Source: Streptomyces sp. V3I8 (GTDB lineage: Bacteria > Actinomycetota > Actinomycetes > Streptomycetales > Streptomycetaceae). From it: 64,000 nt of DNA. Shown in pieces: positions 1-10,488 of the stretch (position 1 is its first letter; each line of letters begins with the position of its first letter). Below the pieces are notes generated by a model. That model was not told the origin of the DNA and made no database searches. It saw only the letters and a list, made by a program, of their open reading frames with translations. Where the stretch lies: NCBI RefSeq assembly GCF_030817535.1, contig NZ_JAUSZL010000002.1, forward strand, positions 6,634,001 through 6,698,000, given 5' to 3'. The translations under genes and the position numbers were made by a program.

Positions 1-724
1 GCCGGACCTGGGTCAGGCCCGGACCGGCGGAGACGGCGCGCCGCACGTGCACGTGCAGACGGTCGGCCAGCCACATGGCGAGCAGCTCGACGCTGGGGTT
101 CGCCTCCTCGCCCGCCACCTCGACGGAGACGACCTCGCAGTCGACCTGGTCGAGGGCGGCGGCCAGCATGGAGCGCCACGGAGTGATCCGGGCCCACGCG
201 AGGTCGGTGTCGCCCGGCTCGTAGCTCTCGGCGCGGGCCTTCAGCTCCTCGACGGGCTTCTCCGCCGTATAGCTGTCGGTGACCCGGCGCTGGCCGAGGG
301 CGCCCAGCGGGTCGCCCGCGGCGTCGCGGGGCGCGTCCACCGACCACCAGACGACGACCGGCGCGTCGGGGAGCAGCAGCGGCAGCACGACCGACTGGGC
401 GTGGTCCGACACCTCGCCGTACAGCCGCAGGACGACCGTCTCCCCGGTGCCCGCGTCCGCGCCGACCCGCACCTCGGCGTCCAGCCGGGACTTCGTCCGG
501 TCGCGGGGTGAGCGCGAGACGCGCTTGATGACGACGAGGGTGCGCGAAGGGTGCTCGCGCGAGGCGTCGTTGGCGGCCTTCAGGGCGTCGTAGGCGTTCT
601 CCTCGTCGGTGACGATGACGAGGGTGAGGACCATGCCGACGGCCGGGGTGCCTATGGCCCGGCGCGCCTTCACGAGCGCCTTGTTGATCTTGCTGGCCGT
701 GGTGTCCGTCAGATCTGTCTTCAT
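1..724 (-). CDS. opcA: Glucose-6-phosphate dehydrogenase assembly protein OpcA (3' end beyond window)
   Basis: OpcA is the actinobacterial and cyanobacterial protein that activates or assembles glucose-6-phosphate dehydrogenase, the first enzyme of the oxidative pentose-phosphate pathway. About 241 residues are visible, beginning MKTDLTDTTASKINKAL and running on past position 1, so the C-terminus is missing. Its ATG at 722-724 overlaps the zwf stop in an ATGA, which fixes the start and implies translational coupling. It is the last gene of the leftward tkt-tal-zwf-opcA operon. The assignment rests on the N-terminal sequence and on strict linkage to zwf; I see nothing that competes with it. 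Confidence 0.93.
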   Translation of the reverse strand, partial: MKTDLTDTTASKINKALVKARRAIGTPAVGMVLTLVIVTDEENAYDALKAANDASREHPSRTLVVIKRVSRSPRDRTKSRLDAEVRVGADAGTGETVVLRLYGEVSDHAQSVVLPLLLPDAPVVVWWSVDAPRDAAGDPLGALGQRRVTDSYTAEKPVEELKARAESYEPGDTDLAWARITPWRSMLAAALDQVDCEVVSVEVAGEEANPSVELLAMWLADRLHVHVRRAVSAGPGLTQVR

Positions 725-2244
725 GGCCGACGCCAGCTCCGTCCGTCTCGCTCGAGCATCTGGTCGGCCTCGACGGGCCCCCAGGTGCCCGACGGGTACT
801 GCGCGGGCCTGCCGTGCTTGTCCCAGTACTCCTCGATCGGGTCGAGGATCTTCCAGGACAGCTCGACCTCCTCGGTGCGCGGGAAGAGGTTCGAGTCGCC
901 CAGCAGGACGTCGAGGATGAGCCTCTCGTACGCCTCGGGGCTGGACTCCGTGAACGACTCGCCGTACGCGAAGTCCATCGAGACGTCCCGGATCTCCATG
1001 GAGGTGCCGGGCACCTTGGAGCCGAAGCGGACCGTGATGCCCTCGTCGGGCTGGACGCGGAAGACGATCGCGTTCTGGCCCAGCTCCTCCGTCGCCGTGT
1101 GGTCGAAGGGGGAGTGCGGGGCGCGCTGGAAGACGACGGCGATCTCGGTGACCCGGCGGCCCAGGCGCTTGCCGGTCCGCAGGTAGAAGGGGACGCCCGC
1201 CCAGCGGCGGTTGTCCACCTCGACCTTGATCGCCGCGTAGGTGTCGGTCTTCGACGTGGGGTCGATGCCGTCTTCCTGGAGGTAGCCGACGGCCTTCTCG
1301 CCGCCCTGCCAGCCCTCGGCGTACTGACCGCGGACGGTGTTCGCGCCGAGGTCGGCGGGCAGCCTGACCGCGCCGAGCACCTTGGTCTTCTCGGCGGCGA
1401 GCGCGTCCGCGTCGAAGGAGGCGGGCTCCTCCATGGCCGTGAGGGCCATCAGCTGGAGCAGGTGGTTCTGGATGACGTCACGGGCGGCGCCGATGCCGTC
1501 GTAGTAGCCGGCGCGGCCGCCGATGCCGATGTCCTCGGCCATCGTGATCTGCACGTGGTCGACGTACGACCGGTTCCAGATCGGCTCGAACATCTGGTTG
1601 GCGAAGCGCAGCGCCAGGATGTTCTGGACCGTCTCCTTGCCCAGGTAGTGGTCGATGCGGAAGACCTGGTCCGGGGCGAAGACCTCCTCGACGGTGGCGT
1701 TGAGGTCCTCGGCCGACCTGAGGTCGTGTCCGAAGGGCTTCTCGATGACCGCGCGCCGCCAGGAGCCGCTCGACTGGTCGGCGAGGCCGTGCTTCTTCAG
1801 CTGCCGGATGACCACCGGGAACGCGGACGGCGGCACGGAGAGGTAGAAGGCGAAGTTGCCGCCCGTGCCCTGTGCCTTGTCCAGCTCACCGATCGTTTCG
1901 CGCAGCCGTTCGAACGAGTTGTCGTCGTCGAAGGTGCCCTGGACGAAGCGCATCCCCTGGACGAGCTGCTGCCAGACCTCCTCGCGGAACGGTGTGCGGG
2001 CGTGTTCCTTGACGGCGTCGTGGACCTCCTGGGCGAAGTCCTCGTTCTCCCACTCCCGGCGCGCGAAGCCGACGAGGGAGAAGCCCGGCGGCAGCAGGCC
2101 GCGGTTGGCAAGGTCATAAACAGCAGGCATGAGCTTTTTACGGGACAAATCGCCCGTGACCCCGAAGATGACGAGGCCCGACGGCCCCGCGATACGCGGG
2201 AGCCGTCGGTCCGCCGGGTCACGCAGCGGATTGCTGCTTGACAA
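721..2244 (-). CDS. zwf: Glucose-6-phosphate 1-dehydrogenase
   Basis: Oxidises glucose 6-phosphate to 6-phosphogluconolactone with NAD(P)+, supplying NADPH; cytoplasmic. The 507-residue product has the normal family length. Visible motifs are the nucleotide-binding GVTGDL at residues 28-33, EKPFGHD at 168-174 and the substrate/active-site signature RIDHYLGKE at 196-204. The start is a TTG at 2242-2244, chosen because a GGAGGG lies about 8 nt upstream inside the end of tal, whose stop is only 4 nt away. The 3' end overlaps opcA by 4 nt. Expressed as part of the tkt-tal-zwf-opcA operon; the rare start codon may set its level relative to tal. Confidence 0.97.
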   Translation of the reverse strand: MSSSNPLRDPADRRLPRIAGPSGLVIFGVTGDLSRKKLMPAVYDLANRGLLPPGFSLVGFARREWENEDFAQEVHDAVKEHARTPFREEVWQQLVQGMRFVQGTFDDDNSFERLRETIGELDKAQGTGGNFAFYLSVPPSAFPVVIRQLKKHGLADQSSGSWRRAVIEKPFGHDLRSAEDLNATVEEVFAPDQVFRIDHYLGKETVQNILALRFANQMFEPIWNRSYVDHVQITMAEDIGIGGRAGYYDGIGAARDVIQNHLLQLMALTAMEEPASFDADALAAEKTKVLGAVRLPADLGANTVRGQYAEGWQGGEKAVGYLQEDGIDPTSKTDTYAAIKVEVDNRRWAGVPFYLRTGKRLGRRVTEIAVVFQRAPHSPFDHTATEELGQNAIVFRVQPDEGITVRFGSKVPGTSMEIRDVSMDFAYGESFTESSPEAYERLILDVLLGDSNLFPRTEEVELSWKILDPIEEYWDKHGRPAQYPSGTWGPVEADQMLERDGRSWRRP

Positions 2245-2248
2245 GATT

Positions 2249-3367
2249 TCAGCCCTCCGAGGGGGCGAGGCGCTGGAGCTCCGCCTCGGTCGACTTGAGC
2301 AGGTCGTTCCAGGCGCCCTCGAACTTCTCGACGCCCTCGTCCTCCAGGAGCTGGACCACCTCGTCGTACGAGATCCCGAGCTTCTCGACCGCGTCGATCT
2401 CGGCGCGGGCCTGCTCGTACGTACCGGCGATGGTGTTGCCGGTGATCTGCCCGTGGCTCTCGGCGGCGAAGAGGGTCGCCTCCGGCATGGTGTTCACCGT
2501 GTTCGGCGCGACCAGGTCGTCGACGTACAGGGTGTCCTTGTAGGCCGGGTCCTTGACACCGGTCGAGGCCCACAGCGGACGCTGCTTGTTGGCCTGCGCC
2601 TTGTCCAGGGCGGCCCAGCGGTCCGAGGAGAAGACCTCCTCGTACGCCTGGTAGGCGAGCCGCGCGTTGGCGAGGCCCACCTTGCCGCGGGCGGCCTTGG
2701 CCTCGTCGGTGCCGAGGGCGTCCAGCCGCTTGTCGATCTCGGTGTCCACGCGGGACACGAAGAAGGACGCCACGGAGTGGATCGTGGACAGGTCGAGGCC
2801 GGCGGCCTTGGCCTTCTCCAGACCTTCGAGGTACGCCTCCATGACCTTGCGGTAGCGCTCCAGCGAGAAGATCAGCGTGACGTTGACGCTGATGCCGCGC
2901 GCGATCGTCTCGGTGATCGCCGGCAGACCCGCCTCGGTCGCCGGGATCTTGATGAGCGTGTTCGGCCGGTCGACGAGCCAGGCGAGCTGCTTGGCCTCGG
3001 CGACGGTCGACTTGGTGTTGTGCGCCAGGCGCGGGTCGACCTCGATGGAGACCCGGCCGTCCTGGCCCTGCGTCGCGTCGAAGACCGGACGCAGGATGTC
3101 GGCGGCGTCACGGACGTCCGCCGTCGTGATCATGCGGATGGCCTCTTCGACCGTGACCTTGCGGGCTGCCAGGTCCGACAGCTGCTGGTCGTAGCCGTCC
3201 CCCTGGGAGATCGCCTTCTGGAAGATCGACGGATTGGTGGTGACGCCCACGACGTGCTGCTGGTCGATCAGTTCGGCGAGATTGCCGGACGTGATCCGCT
3301 TGCGCGACAGGTCGTCCAGCCAGATCGCGACGCCTTCCTCGGAGAGGCGCTTCAGTGCGTCTGTCAT
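2249..3367 (-). CDS. tal: Transaldolase
   Basis: Transfers a dihydroxyacetone unit between sugar phosphates in the non-oxidative pentose-phosphate pathway. The protein is 372 residues, typical of the longer actinobacterial class. It shows the TTNPSIF signature at residues 43-49 and the Schiff-base lysine in TLIKIPATE (Lys140). It lies 40 nt downstream of tkt and 4 nt upstream of zwf in the same leftward operon, so the carbon-rearranging and oxidative branches are co-expressed. Nothing in the sequence looks damaged. Confidence 0.97.
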   Translation of the reverse strand: MTDALKRLSEEGVAIWLDDLSRKRITSGNLAELIDQQHVVGVTTNPSIFQKAISQGDGYDQQLSDLAARKVTVEEAIRMITTADVRDAADILRPVFDATQGQDGRVSIEVDPRLAHNTKSTVAEAKQLAWLVDRPNTLIKIPATEAGLPAITETIARGISVNVTLIFSLERYRKVMEAYLEGLEKAKAAGLDLSTIHSVASFFVSRVDTEIDKRLDALGTDEAKAARGKVGLANARLAYQAYEEVFSSDRWAALDKAQANKQRPLWASTGVKDPAYKDTLYVDDLVAPNTVNTMPEATLFAAESHGQITGNTIAGTYEQARAEIDAVEKLGISYDEVVQLLEDEGVEKFEGAWNDLLKSTEAELQRLAPSEG

Positions 3368-3407
3368 GGAAAATGCATCTCCTACGTGTCGTATGTCGGC
3401 GTCGGCG

Positions 3408-5495
3408 TCAGCGCCGGGCCGCGGCGATCGATTCCTGGGCGACGTTCACCACGTTCTCGGCGGTGAAACCGAATTCCTGGAAGAGGACCTTGCCGTCGGC
3501 CGAAGCGCCGAAGTGCTCCAGGGAGACGATGCGGCCCGCGTCCCCGACGAAACGGTGCCAGGTCAGACCGATACCGGCCTCGACCGCGACCCGCGCCTTC
3601 ACGGACGGGGGAAGCACCGAGTCCCGGTACTCCTGGTCCTGCTCGTCGAACCACTCCACGCACGGCACGGACACGACCCGGGTCGGGGTGCCGGCGGCCT
3701 GGAGCTGCTCGCGCGCCTCGACGGCCACGTGCACCTCGGAACCGGTGGCGATGAGGATGACCTCGGGCTCGCCGCCCTCGGCCTCGAAGAGCACGTACGC
3801 GCCCTTGGCCGCGTCCTCGTTGGCCTCGTACGTCGGAACACCCTGGCGGGTCAGCGCGAGGCCGTGCGGGTTGCCCTCGCCGAAGACCTTGGTGTAGCGG
3901 CGCAGGATCTCGCGCCACGCGAGCGCGGTCTCGTTGGCGTCGGCCGGGCGCACGACATTCAGCCCGGGGATGGCGCGCAGCGAGGCCAGGTGCTCGACCG
4001 GCTGGTGCGTCGGACCGTCCTCGCCGAGGCCGATGGAGTCGTGCGTCCACACGTACGTCACCGGCAGGCGCATCAGCGCGGACAGGCGGACGGCGTTGCG
4101 CATGTAGTCGGAGAACACCAGGAAGGTGCCGCCGTAGATGCGGGTGTTGCCGTGCAGCGCGATGCCGTTCATCTCCGCGGCCATGGAGTGCTCGCGGATG
4201 CCGAAGTGGATGGTGCGGCCGTACGGGTCCGCCTCGGGGAGCGGGTTGTCCGCCGGGAGGAAGGACGACGTCTTGTCGATCGTCGTGTTGTTGGAGCCCG
4301 CGAGGTCGGCGGACCCGCCCCACAGCTCGGGGATGACGGCGCCGAGCGCCTGGAGCACCTTGCCGGACGCGGCACGGGTGGCGACACCCTTGCCGGTCTC
4401 GAAGACCGGGAGCTTCTCCTCCCAGCCGGCCGGCAGCTCGGTCGCGGCGATGCGGTCGAACTCCGCGGCGCGCTCCGGGTTGGCGGTGCGCCACTCGCCG
4501 AAGCCCTTCTCCCACTCGGCCCTGGCCTCACGGCCGCGGTCGAGCGCCTTGCGCGCGTGCGCCAGCACCTCGTCGGCGACCTCGAAGGACTTCTCCGGGT
4601 CGAAGCCGAGGACCCGCTTGGTGGCCGCGACCTCGTCGTCGCCGAGCGCCGAGCCGTGCGCGGCCTCGGTGTTCTGCGCGTTCGGCGCGGGCCAGGCGAT
4701 GATCGAGCGCATCGCGATGAAGGACGGCCTGTCCGTGACCGCCTTCGCGGCCTCGATCGCCGCGTACAGGGCGGCCGGGTCGAGGTCGCCGTTCTCCTGC
4801 GGCTCCACGCGCTGGACGTGCCAGCCGTAGGCCTCGTACCGCTTGGCCGTGTCCTCGGAGACGGCCGTCTCGGTGTCGCCCTCGATCGAGATGTGGTTGT
4901 CGTCCCACAGCAGGACCAGGTTGCCGAGCTTCTGGTGGCCCGCCAGCGAGGAGGCCTCGCCGGAGATGCCCTCCTGGAGGCAGCCGTCACCGGCGATCGC
5001 GAAGACGAAGTGGTCGAACGGGGAGGTGCCGGGGGCCGCCTCCGGGTCGAACAGGCCGCGCTCGTAGCGGGCGGCCATCGCCATGCCCACCGCGTTGGCG
5101 ACACCCTGGCCGAGCGGCCCAGTCGTCGTCTCCACACCGCGGGTGTGCCCGTACTCGGGGTGCCCCGGGGTCTTCGAGCCCCAGGTCCTGAAGGACTTCA
5201 GGTCGTCCAGCTCCAGGCCGAAGCCGGCCAGGTAGAGCTGTGTGTAGAGGGTCAGGGACGAGTGGCCCGCGGACAGCACGAAGCGGTCGCGGCCGGTCCA
5301 TTCGGGGTCCGCCGGGTCATGCCGCATCACCTTCTGGAAAAGGGTGTACGCGGCGGGTGCCAGACTCATCGCCGTACCCGGATGGCCGTTGCCGACCTTC
5401 TGTACGGCGTCGGCGGCCAGGATGCGGGCGGTGTCGACGGCCCGCTGGTCCAGTTCGGTCCACTCGAGGTCTGTTGTGGTCGGCTTGGTGCTCAC
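3408..5495 (-). CDS. tkt: Transketolase
   Basis: Thiamine-diphosphate enzyme that moves two-carbon ketol units between pentose-phosphate and glycolytic sugars. It has 695 residues, full length. Motifs include GHPGTAMS near residues 37-44, the ThDP/Mg motif GDGCLQEG at 169-176 and WDDNHIS at 197-203, followed by the pyrimidine-binding and C-terminal domains. The start is GTG at 5493-5495, preceded by a GGAGAGGAG stretch. It is the first gene of the leftward pentose-phosphate operon and is divergent from ctaB. The operon promoter should therefore lie in the 5496-5856 gap. Confidence 0.97.
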   Translation of the reverse strand: MSTKPTTTDLEWTELDQRAVDTARILAADAVQKVGNGHPGTAMSLAPAAYTLFQKVMRHDPADPEWTGRDRFVLSAGHSSLTLYTQLYLAGFGLELDDLKSFRTWGSKTPGHPEYGHTRGVETTTGPLGQGVANAVGMAMAARYERGLFDPEAAPGTSPFDHFVFAIAGDGCLQEGISGEASSLAGHQKLGNLVLLWDDNHISIEGDTETAVSEDTAKRYEAYGWHVQRVEPQENGDLDPAALYAAIEAAKAVTDRPSFIAMRSIIAWPAPNAQNTEAAHGSALGDDEVAATKRVLGFDPEKSFEVADEVLAHARKALDRGREARAEWEKGFGEWRTANPERAAEFDRIAATELPAGWEEKLPVFETGKGVATRAASGKVLQALGAVIPELWGGSADLAGSNNTTIDKTSSFLPADNPLPEADPYGRTIHFGIREHSMAAEMNGIALHGNTRIYGGTFLVFSDYMRNAVRLSALMRLPVTYVWTHDSIGLGEDGPTHQPVEHLASLRAIPGLNVVRPADANETALAWREILRRYTKVFGEGNPHGLALTRQGVPTYEANEDAAKGAYVLFEAEGGEPEVILIATGSEVHVAVEAREQLQAAGTPTRVVSVPCVEWFDEQDQEYRDSVLPPSVKARVAVEAGIGLTWHRFVGDAGRIVSLEHFGASADGKVLFQEFGFTAENVVNVAQESIAAARR

Positions 5496-5856
5496 CCTGG
5501 GTCAGGGCTCCTCTCCACATGTTGCACATGTCGAATGCCGGTGCACGTGGCGCCCACCGGCTCGCTGTCGAGCCTACCCCCGTGGCAACGCGCATTTTTT
5601 CGAGTCATTCCAGACTGCCGGGACTTCCCCCCTTCCGCCTCCCGACCGGCGGGTTCCGTATTCGGCAAGTGAATACGGAGCTGTCCATCCGACTGCTCAA
5701 TCCGAAGCCGATCAGTCCTTCGCGGGACCCTTTCAACACGAGCGGACCCCCGCGGGGGCCGGGGTCTGGGCAACGTCTACAGTGGCGTGGTACGCGCGAG
5801 CCTTTACCGGGAGTTCACACCCGGGGCTCGCTGGGATGTCTCTGTCAGGGGTGTGC
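5496..5856. promoter_or_regulatory. Divergent tkt / ctaB intergenic region
   Basis: A 361-base gap between divergently transcribed tkt and ctaB. No convincing gene is visible. It must hold both promoters. Near the tkt side two ACATGT hexamers at 5517-5522 and 5526-5531, separated by three bases, form a short symmetrical element that could be an operator, but I have no regulator to assign to it. An AGGGG at 5847-5851 is the ribosome-binding site of ctaB. Confidence 0.5.
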
Positions 5857-6804
5857 GTGACGGCCGTTGAATCCCGTCCAGCGGGAGTGCTCGGGACGAG
5901 CCAGGGCACGAACCACCGGCCGTTCGGGGCCCGGGTCAAGGCGTTCGTCGCTCTCACCAAGCCACGGATCATCGAACTGCTGCTGATCACCACCGTTCCG
6001 GTGATGTTCCTCGCGGAGCAGGGGGTGCCCGATCTGAAGCTGGTGCTCCTCACCTGCCTCGGCGGCTACCTGTCCGCCGGGGGCGCCAACGCGCTCAACA
6101 TGTACATCGACCGCGACATCGACGCGCTGATGGAACGTACGGCGCAGCGGCCGCTGGTCACGGGCATGGTGAGCCCCCTCGAGTGCCTGGTCTTCGGTAT
6201 CACGCTCGCCGTGGGCTCCACCCTCCTGTTCGGCCTCACCGTCAACTGGCTGTCCGCCTGGCTGGCGCTCGGGGCCCTGCTCTTCTACGTCGTCGTGTAC
6301 ACGATGATCCTCAAACGGCGTACGTCGCAGAACATCGTGTGGGGCGGGATCGCGGGCTGCCTGCCCGTCCTCATCGGCTGGTCGGCCGTCACCGACTCCA
6401 TGTCGTGGGCCCCGGTCATCCTCTTCCTCGTCATGTTCTTCTGGACACCGCCGCACTACTGGCCGCTGTCCATGAAGGTGAAGGACGACTACGCGCGCGT
6501 GGGCGTGCCGATGCTGCCGGTCGTGGCCTCCAACAAGGTCGTCGCGCGGCAGATCGTCCTCTACAGCTGGGCGATGGTCGTCGTCTCCCTGCTCCTGACG
6601 CCGCTGGGCTACACGGGGTGGTTCTACACCGTGGTGGCGCTGGTGACCGGGGGGTTCTGGCTCTGGGAGGCGCACGGGCTGCAGTCGCGGGCCAAGGGGG
6701 GTGCCGTGGGGGCGAAGCTCAAGGAGATGCGGCTGTTCCACTGGTCGATCACCTATGTGTCGCTGCTGTTCGTGGCGGTGGCCGTGGACCCGTTCCTGCG
6801 GTGA
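5857..6804 (+). CDS. ctaB: Protoheme IX farnesyltransferase (heme O synthase)
   Basis: Integral-membrane prenyltransferase that converts heme B to heme O for the aa3-type cytochrome oxidase. The aspartate-rich prenyl-diphosphate motif NMYIDRDID and the signature [12 protein letters not shown] near the N-terminus are clear, with about nine hydrophobic segments along 315 residues. I chose the GTG at 5857 (product [10 protein letters not shown]...) because AGGGG lies 5 nt upstream and this matches the start I know for Streptomyces CtaB; an in-frame ATG at 5836 would add 7 residues. Heme A synthase ctaA lies 2.6 kb downstream on the opposite strand. Confidence 0.95.
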   Translation: MTAVESRPAGVLGTSQGTNHRPFGARVKAFVALTKPRIIELLLITTVPVMFLAEQGVPDLKLVLLTCLGGYLSAGGANALNMYIDRDIDALMERTAQRPLVTGMVSPLECLVFGITLAVGSTLLFGLTVNWLSAWLALGALLFYVVVYTMILKRRTSQNIVWGGIAGCLPVLIGWSAVTDSMSWAPVILFLVMFFWTPPHYWPLSMKVKDDYARVGVPMLPVVASNKVVARQIVLYSWAMVVVSLLLTPLGYTGWFYTVVALVTGGFWLWEAHGLQSRAKGGAVGAKLKEMRLFHWSITYVSLLFVAVAVDPFLR

Positions 6805-6987
6805 CGCCCCGCTTTTTTTGAGGGTGAGGGGCGGGTCGGGGCCGGGGTTCGTCGCCCGGTGCCGGTCCGTCGTGGCTTGTCGCGCAGTTCCCCGCGCCCC
6901 TGAGAGGCGTGGGGCGGAAGGCTGTGTCGCTGTCGCTGGAGGGTGCCGGGCGTGGCCCTGGGGGCTACCCGTCGGTAGCATTCTCGT

Positions 6988-7344
6988 ATGGCAGACATCC
7001 AGCAGGTTGACGAGGGCGCCGACGGCACGCCGGACGCCAGGGCCGAGCGGCGTGCGGCGAAGCTCGCGAAGCACATCTGCGCCTTCGCGCAGGCGCACGG
7101 CGGCGCCGAGGGGCAGATCGCGTACCTCGGGCAGAAGGGCGCCCGGATCGTCCTCGTGGGGGAGGACGGCGAGTGGGGCGACCTCGTGGCCCCGACCCAC
7201 GCGCTCGCCGAGGAAGCCGTGAAGCGGTCCGGCATCACCGTCCACGAGTCGTTCGACGGCGACTTCGCGAACAAGGTCAGGACGGGCCCGTACGAGTGGA
7301 CCCGCATGGCGGGCATCCAGGTCGGCGGCCCCCGCAACGACTGA
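6988..7344 (+). CDS. Conserved small hypothetical protein
   Basis: A soluble 118-residue acidic/basic mixed protein with no signal peptide or membrane segment. I do not recognise a characterised domain; the sequence (AKHICAFAQAHGGAEGQIAYLG...) looks like a small alpha/beta fold and, as I recall, is conserved between ctaB and the following genes in other streptomycetes. The ATG at 6988 is the first in-frame start. About 180 nt separate it from ctaB, so it probably has its own promoter. No function can be inferred beyond its conserved position. Confidence 0.75.
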   Translation: MADIQQVDEGADGTPDARAERRAAKLAKHICAFAQAHGGAEGQIAYLGQKGARIVLVGEDGEWGDLVAPTHALAEEAVKRSGITVHESFDGDFANKVRTGPYEWTRMAGIQVGGPRND

Positions 7345-7463
7345 CCCGTTGCCCCGCGGGGGCGCCGGGAACGGCACGACCGGCCCGGGCGCACCCGCAC
7401 CCGAGAGCGCACCTCACCCGTTAAGCCCTGCGACATGGCGGAGCCACGCGTGGGGAGGTCCGG

Positions 7464-8570
7464 ATGATCGAAACGCCGTCGCTGGTCGACCAGTACTGCC
7501 ACGGCGTGCTGCGGACGGAGCTGGGCCTCGGCACCTTCGAGGCCCACCTGGCCAGGGGCGAGGGCCTGCCCGCCCCCGGCACCACGTTCTTCGACACGCA
7601 GACCGGCTTCGCCGTACGCCGCTGGTGCCCCCCTCTGCTGGGTCTGGAACCGCACTGCCCGCCCGCCCACTACCTGGCGCGGCGCCGGGAACTGGGCGTC
7701 CTGGAGGTGGGGCGCAAGCTGCTGCGGGGGACCGGCATCACCACCTACCTGGTCGACACCGGGCTGCCGGGCGACCTCACGGGACCGGGCGAGATGGCCT
7801 CCACGGGGGCCGCCGACGCCCACGAGATCGTCCGCCTCGAACTGCTGGCCGAGCAGGTCGCCGACACCTCGGGAACCGTCGAGTCCTTTCTCGCCAACCT
7901 CGCCGAGTCGGTGCACGGGGCCGCCGCGCACGCCGTCGCGTTCACCTCGGTGGCCGGCGCACGGCACGGACTGGCGCTCGCGCCCCAGCCGCCCGGCCCG
8001 GGCGAGGTGCGGGGCGCGGCCGGCCGCTGGCTGGCGGACCGCCGGGTGGGCGGCGTGCTGAACGACCCGGTCCTGCTGCGGCACCTGCTGTGGATCGCCG
8101 TCGCCTCCGGCCGGCCGCTCCAACTGCACGTCGGACTCGGCGAGCCCGGACTGCGCATCGACCGCACCGACCCCGCCCTGTTCACCGACTTCGCCCGCGC
8201 CACGGCGGGGCTCGGCACCGACCTGGTGCTGCTGCACGGCTACCCGTACCACCGCCACGCGGCGCACCTCGCGGGAGTGTTCCCGCACGTGTACGCCGAC
8301 CTGGGCGCGGCGCTCGTACGCACCGGGGCCCGGGCGGCGGCCGTGCTCTCCGAGATCCTGGAACTCGCCCCCTTCGGCAAACTGCTCTTCTCCAGCGGGG
8401 CCCACGCACTGCCCGAACTCCATGTGGTCGCAGCGCACCTCTTCCGCGAGGCGCTCGCGCGGGTGCTCGGTGCCTGGGTGGCCGAGGGCGCCTGGTCGCA
8501 GCCGGACGCGCAGCGGGTGGCGGGACTGATCGCGGCGGGAAACGCCAAGCGGGTGTACGGGGTGCGGTGA
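7464..8570 (+). CDS. Amidohydrolase-family protein
   Basis: A 368-residue cytoplasmic protein resembling the FluG/amidohydrolase-2 branch of metal-dependent hydrolases. HxH and acidic patterns consistent with a TIM-barrel metal site are visible: DQYCHGV near residue 10, LQLHVGLGEPG in the middle, VLLHGYPYHRHAAHL near residue 260 and KLLFSSGAHALPEL near residue 310. The substrate is unknown. The start ATG at 7464 follows a GGAGG at 7455-7459. It is 18 nt upstream of a nucleotidyltransferase-like gene, so the two are likely co-transcribed. Confidence 0.8.
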   Translation: MIETPSLVDQYCHGVLRTELGLGTFEAHLARGEGLPAPGTTFFDTQTGFAVRRWCPPLLGLEPHCPPAHYLARRRELGVLEVGRKLLRGTGITTYLVDTGLPGDLTGPGEMASTGAADAHEIVRLELLAEQVADTSGTVESFLANLAESVHGAAAHAVAFTSVAGARHGLALAPQPPGPGEVRGAAGRWLADRRVGGVLNDPVLLRHLLWIAVASGRPLQLHVGLGEPGLRIDRTDPALFTDFARATAGLGTDLVLLHGYPYHRHAAHLAGVFPHVYADLGAALVRTGARAAAVLSEILELAPFGKLLFSSGAHALPELHVVAAHLFREALARVLGAWVAEGAWSQPDAQRVAGLIAAGNAKRVYGVR

Positions 8571-8588
8571 GCTGCACAGACTGGGCGC

Positions 8589-9353
8589 ATGACCCGCACC
8601 GTCGCGACCGACCGGCTCCTCGACCGCTTCCGCGCCGAACTGCGCGATCTCGGCCCCCTGGCCGTGTGGGCCCACGGCTCGCTCGCCGGGGGCGACTACC
8701 AGGAGGGCCGCAGCGATCTGGATCTGATCGTGGTCCTGGAGGACCCGGTCACGGCGGGAATGCCGTGGCGGGTGGCCCGGCTGCACGCCCGGCTGCGCCA
8801 CGAACCGCTCGTGGCCAGGCTGCACTGCAGCTATCTGACGCCGGGGACGGCGGCCGACACGGAGGGGCGGCACCTCACCTGGGCGCACCGGCACCTCTTC
8901 AGACGGCCGGTCACGCCGGTCACCCGGCGCGAACTGCACCGCTTCGGCCTCGTCCTGTCGGGGCAGGGGCCCGAGGAGCTGCTGCCGCCGGTGACGGACG
9001 AGGAGCTCGCCGCGTTCGTCGTCCGGGACCAGCGGGACTTCTGGCGCCGCGAGGTGGACCGCGCGGGCAACTGGACGCAGGACGTCTGGGTGGACCTCGG
9101 CATGGTCACGTATGCCCGGGCCTCGGTCACCCTCGCGCAGGGGCGGTTGATCACCAAGCGCGAGGCACTGGATCTGCTGCCCGGCCTCGGCGCGCCCGTG
9201 GAGGTGGTCGCGGACATCAGGCGCCGCCGGTACCCGGAGCAGGGGCCGGCGCCGGCGCCGGCGCCGGCCCGGGAGTGGACGGCCCGCCGGGGGCGGCTGA
9301 CCCGGGACTACCTGGGACCGGCGATCGACCGTCTGGTGGCCGCGTACACGTGA
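8589..9353 (+). CDS. Nucleotidyltransferase-domain protein (aminoglycoside adenylyltransferase-like)
   Basis: A 254-residue protein of the polymerase-beta-like nucleotidyltransferase superfamily. The catalytic pattern is plain: HGSLAGGDY followed by SDLDLIVVL, that is GS-x(~10)-DxD near residues 34-52. The C-terminal part resembles the helical DUF4111-type domain of streptomycin/spectinomycin adenylyltransferases, but nothing identifies the substrate, so an antibiotic-resistance role is only possible. A Pro-Ala repeat near residues 219-226 comes from a (GCCGGC)n-like run at about 9244-9269. It follows the amidohydrolase gene by 18 nt and converges with ctaA. Confidence 0.8.
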   Translation: MTRTVATDRLLDRFRAELRDLGPLAVWAHGSLAGGDYQEGRSDLDLIVVLEDPVTAGMPWRVARLHARLRHEPLVARLHCSYLTPGTAADTEGRHLTWAHRHLFRRPVTPVTRRELHRFGLVLSGQGPEELLPPVTDEELAAFVVRDQRDFWRREVDRAGNWTQDVWVDLGMVTYARASVTLAQGRLITKREALDLLPGLGAPVEVVADIRRRRYPEQGPAPAPAPAREWTARRGRLTRDYLGPAIDRLVAAYT

Positions 9354-9395
9354 CGTACCGGCACGGACGGTCCCGCGGGCGCGCGGCGGGTCCGC

Positions 9396-10394
9396 TCAGG
9401 TGCGGCTGAGCGCCGACCGCGTCGACTGGCCCGGCAGGTCCGCCAGGACCTCGGGCCGCTCCCGCAGCGCCAGCAGGACGCGGAGCGTGGCGATCCACAC
9501 CAGGCAGGAACCGAACATGTGGGCACCGACCAGGATCTCCGGCAGGTCGGTGAAGTACTGGACGTACCCGACGGCGCCCTGCGCGAGGAGCACCAGGAAC
9601 AGGTCGCGGGTGCGGTGCAGCGGGCCCTTCGGGGCGTCGACGGCCTTCAGGACGAACCACAGGGCGAAGGTCAGCGTCACCACGATCCAGGCCAGTACGG
9701 CATGCAGCTTGGTGACGTTCTCCCAGTCCAGCGGGATGCGCTCGACCTCGCTGGAGTCGCCGGCGTGCGGGCCGGCGCCGGTGACGACCGTGCCCACCGC
9801 GATCAGCAGCACGGTGACGCCGACCAGGATCCACGCCATCTGCCGCACCGGCTCGCCGACCAGGGGACGCGGCGCGTCGTCACCCTCGCGGGTGCGCTGC
9901 CACATCACCGTGGCGACGGCGATCAGGGCGGTGGAGAGGAGGAAGTGGGCGGCGACCGTGTACGGGTTCAGGCCCACCAGGACGACGACGCCGCCGAGGA
10001 CCGCGTTGCCCATGACGACCCAGAACTGCGCCCAGCCGAGCCGGGTGAGGCTGCGGCGGTACGGCTTCTGCGAGCGGGCGGCGACGATCGCCCAGCCGAC
10101 CGCGGCGCACAGGACGTACGTCAGCATGCGGTTGCCGAACTCGATGACGCCGTGCACGCCCATCGCGCTCGTGGTGGTGAGCGAGTCGTCGGTGCACTTG
10201 GGCCAGGTCGGGCAGCCGAGGCCCGAGCCGGTCAGCCGGACCGCACCACCGGTGACCACGATCAGTACCGCCATGACGAGCGCGGCGAGAGCGGCGCGCC
10301 GGACCGTCCGGGGAGCGGGGGTCCAGCGCCCGGCGACGAAGGCGAGCGGGTTGCGCACGGCGTGAGCGGCGTCCGCTCGGGTCACGTTTGGCAC
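9396..10394 (-). CDS. ctaA: Heme A synthase
   Basis: Membrane enzyme that oxidises the C8 methyl of heme O to the formyl group of heme A for cytochrome c oxidase. The 332-residue protein has about eight transmembrane helices. The first periplasmic loop carries GSGLGCPTWPKC with the conserved cysteine pair, and HGVIEFGNRMLTY supplies the conserved heme-ligand histidine and acidic residue; a second half repeats the four-helix pattern. It acts directly after CtaB in the same pathway. Start is ATG at 10392-10394. It faces the ABC-2 genes with a 94-nt gap upstream. Confidence 0.94.
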   Translation of the reverse strand: MPNVTRADAAHAVRNPLAFVAGRWTPAPRTVRRAALAALVMAVLIVVTGGAVRLTGSGLGCPTWPKCTDDSLTTTSAMGVHGVIEFGNRMLTYVLCAAVGWAIVAARSQKPYRRSLTRLGWAQFWVVMGNAVLGGVVVLVGLNPYTVAAHFLLSTALIAVATVMWQRTREGDDAPRPLVGEPVRQMAWILVGVTVLLIAVGTVVTGAGPHAGDSSEVERIPLDWENVTKLHAVLAWIVVTLTFALWFVLKAVDAPKGPLHRTRDLFLVLLAQGAVGYVQYFTDLPEILVGAHMFGSCLVWIATLRVLLALRERPEVLADLPGQSTRSALSRT

Positions 10395-10488
10395 GCGACC
10401 ATCGTAGGGGGCCGCTTGTGCATGCGTTCACGAGCCCCCTCGCTGCCACCGTGCGCGACCGCCGCGTCACTCCCGTGCGGCCGTGCGG

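Noticed and set aside
3234..5672. 812-codon plus-strand frame opposite tkt
   Set aside because: Antisense of transketolase with no motif of its own.
6881..6906. CGCGCAGTTCCCCGCGCCCCT-type sequence as a mobile-element trace
   Set aside because: This is a short motif that I recall as scattered throughout Streptomyces intergenic regions; nothing else at the site suggests an element.
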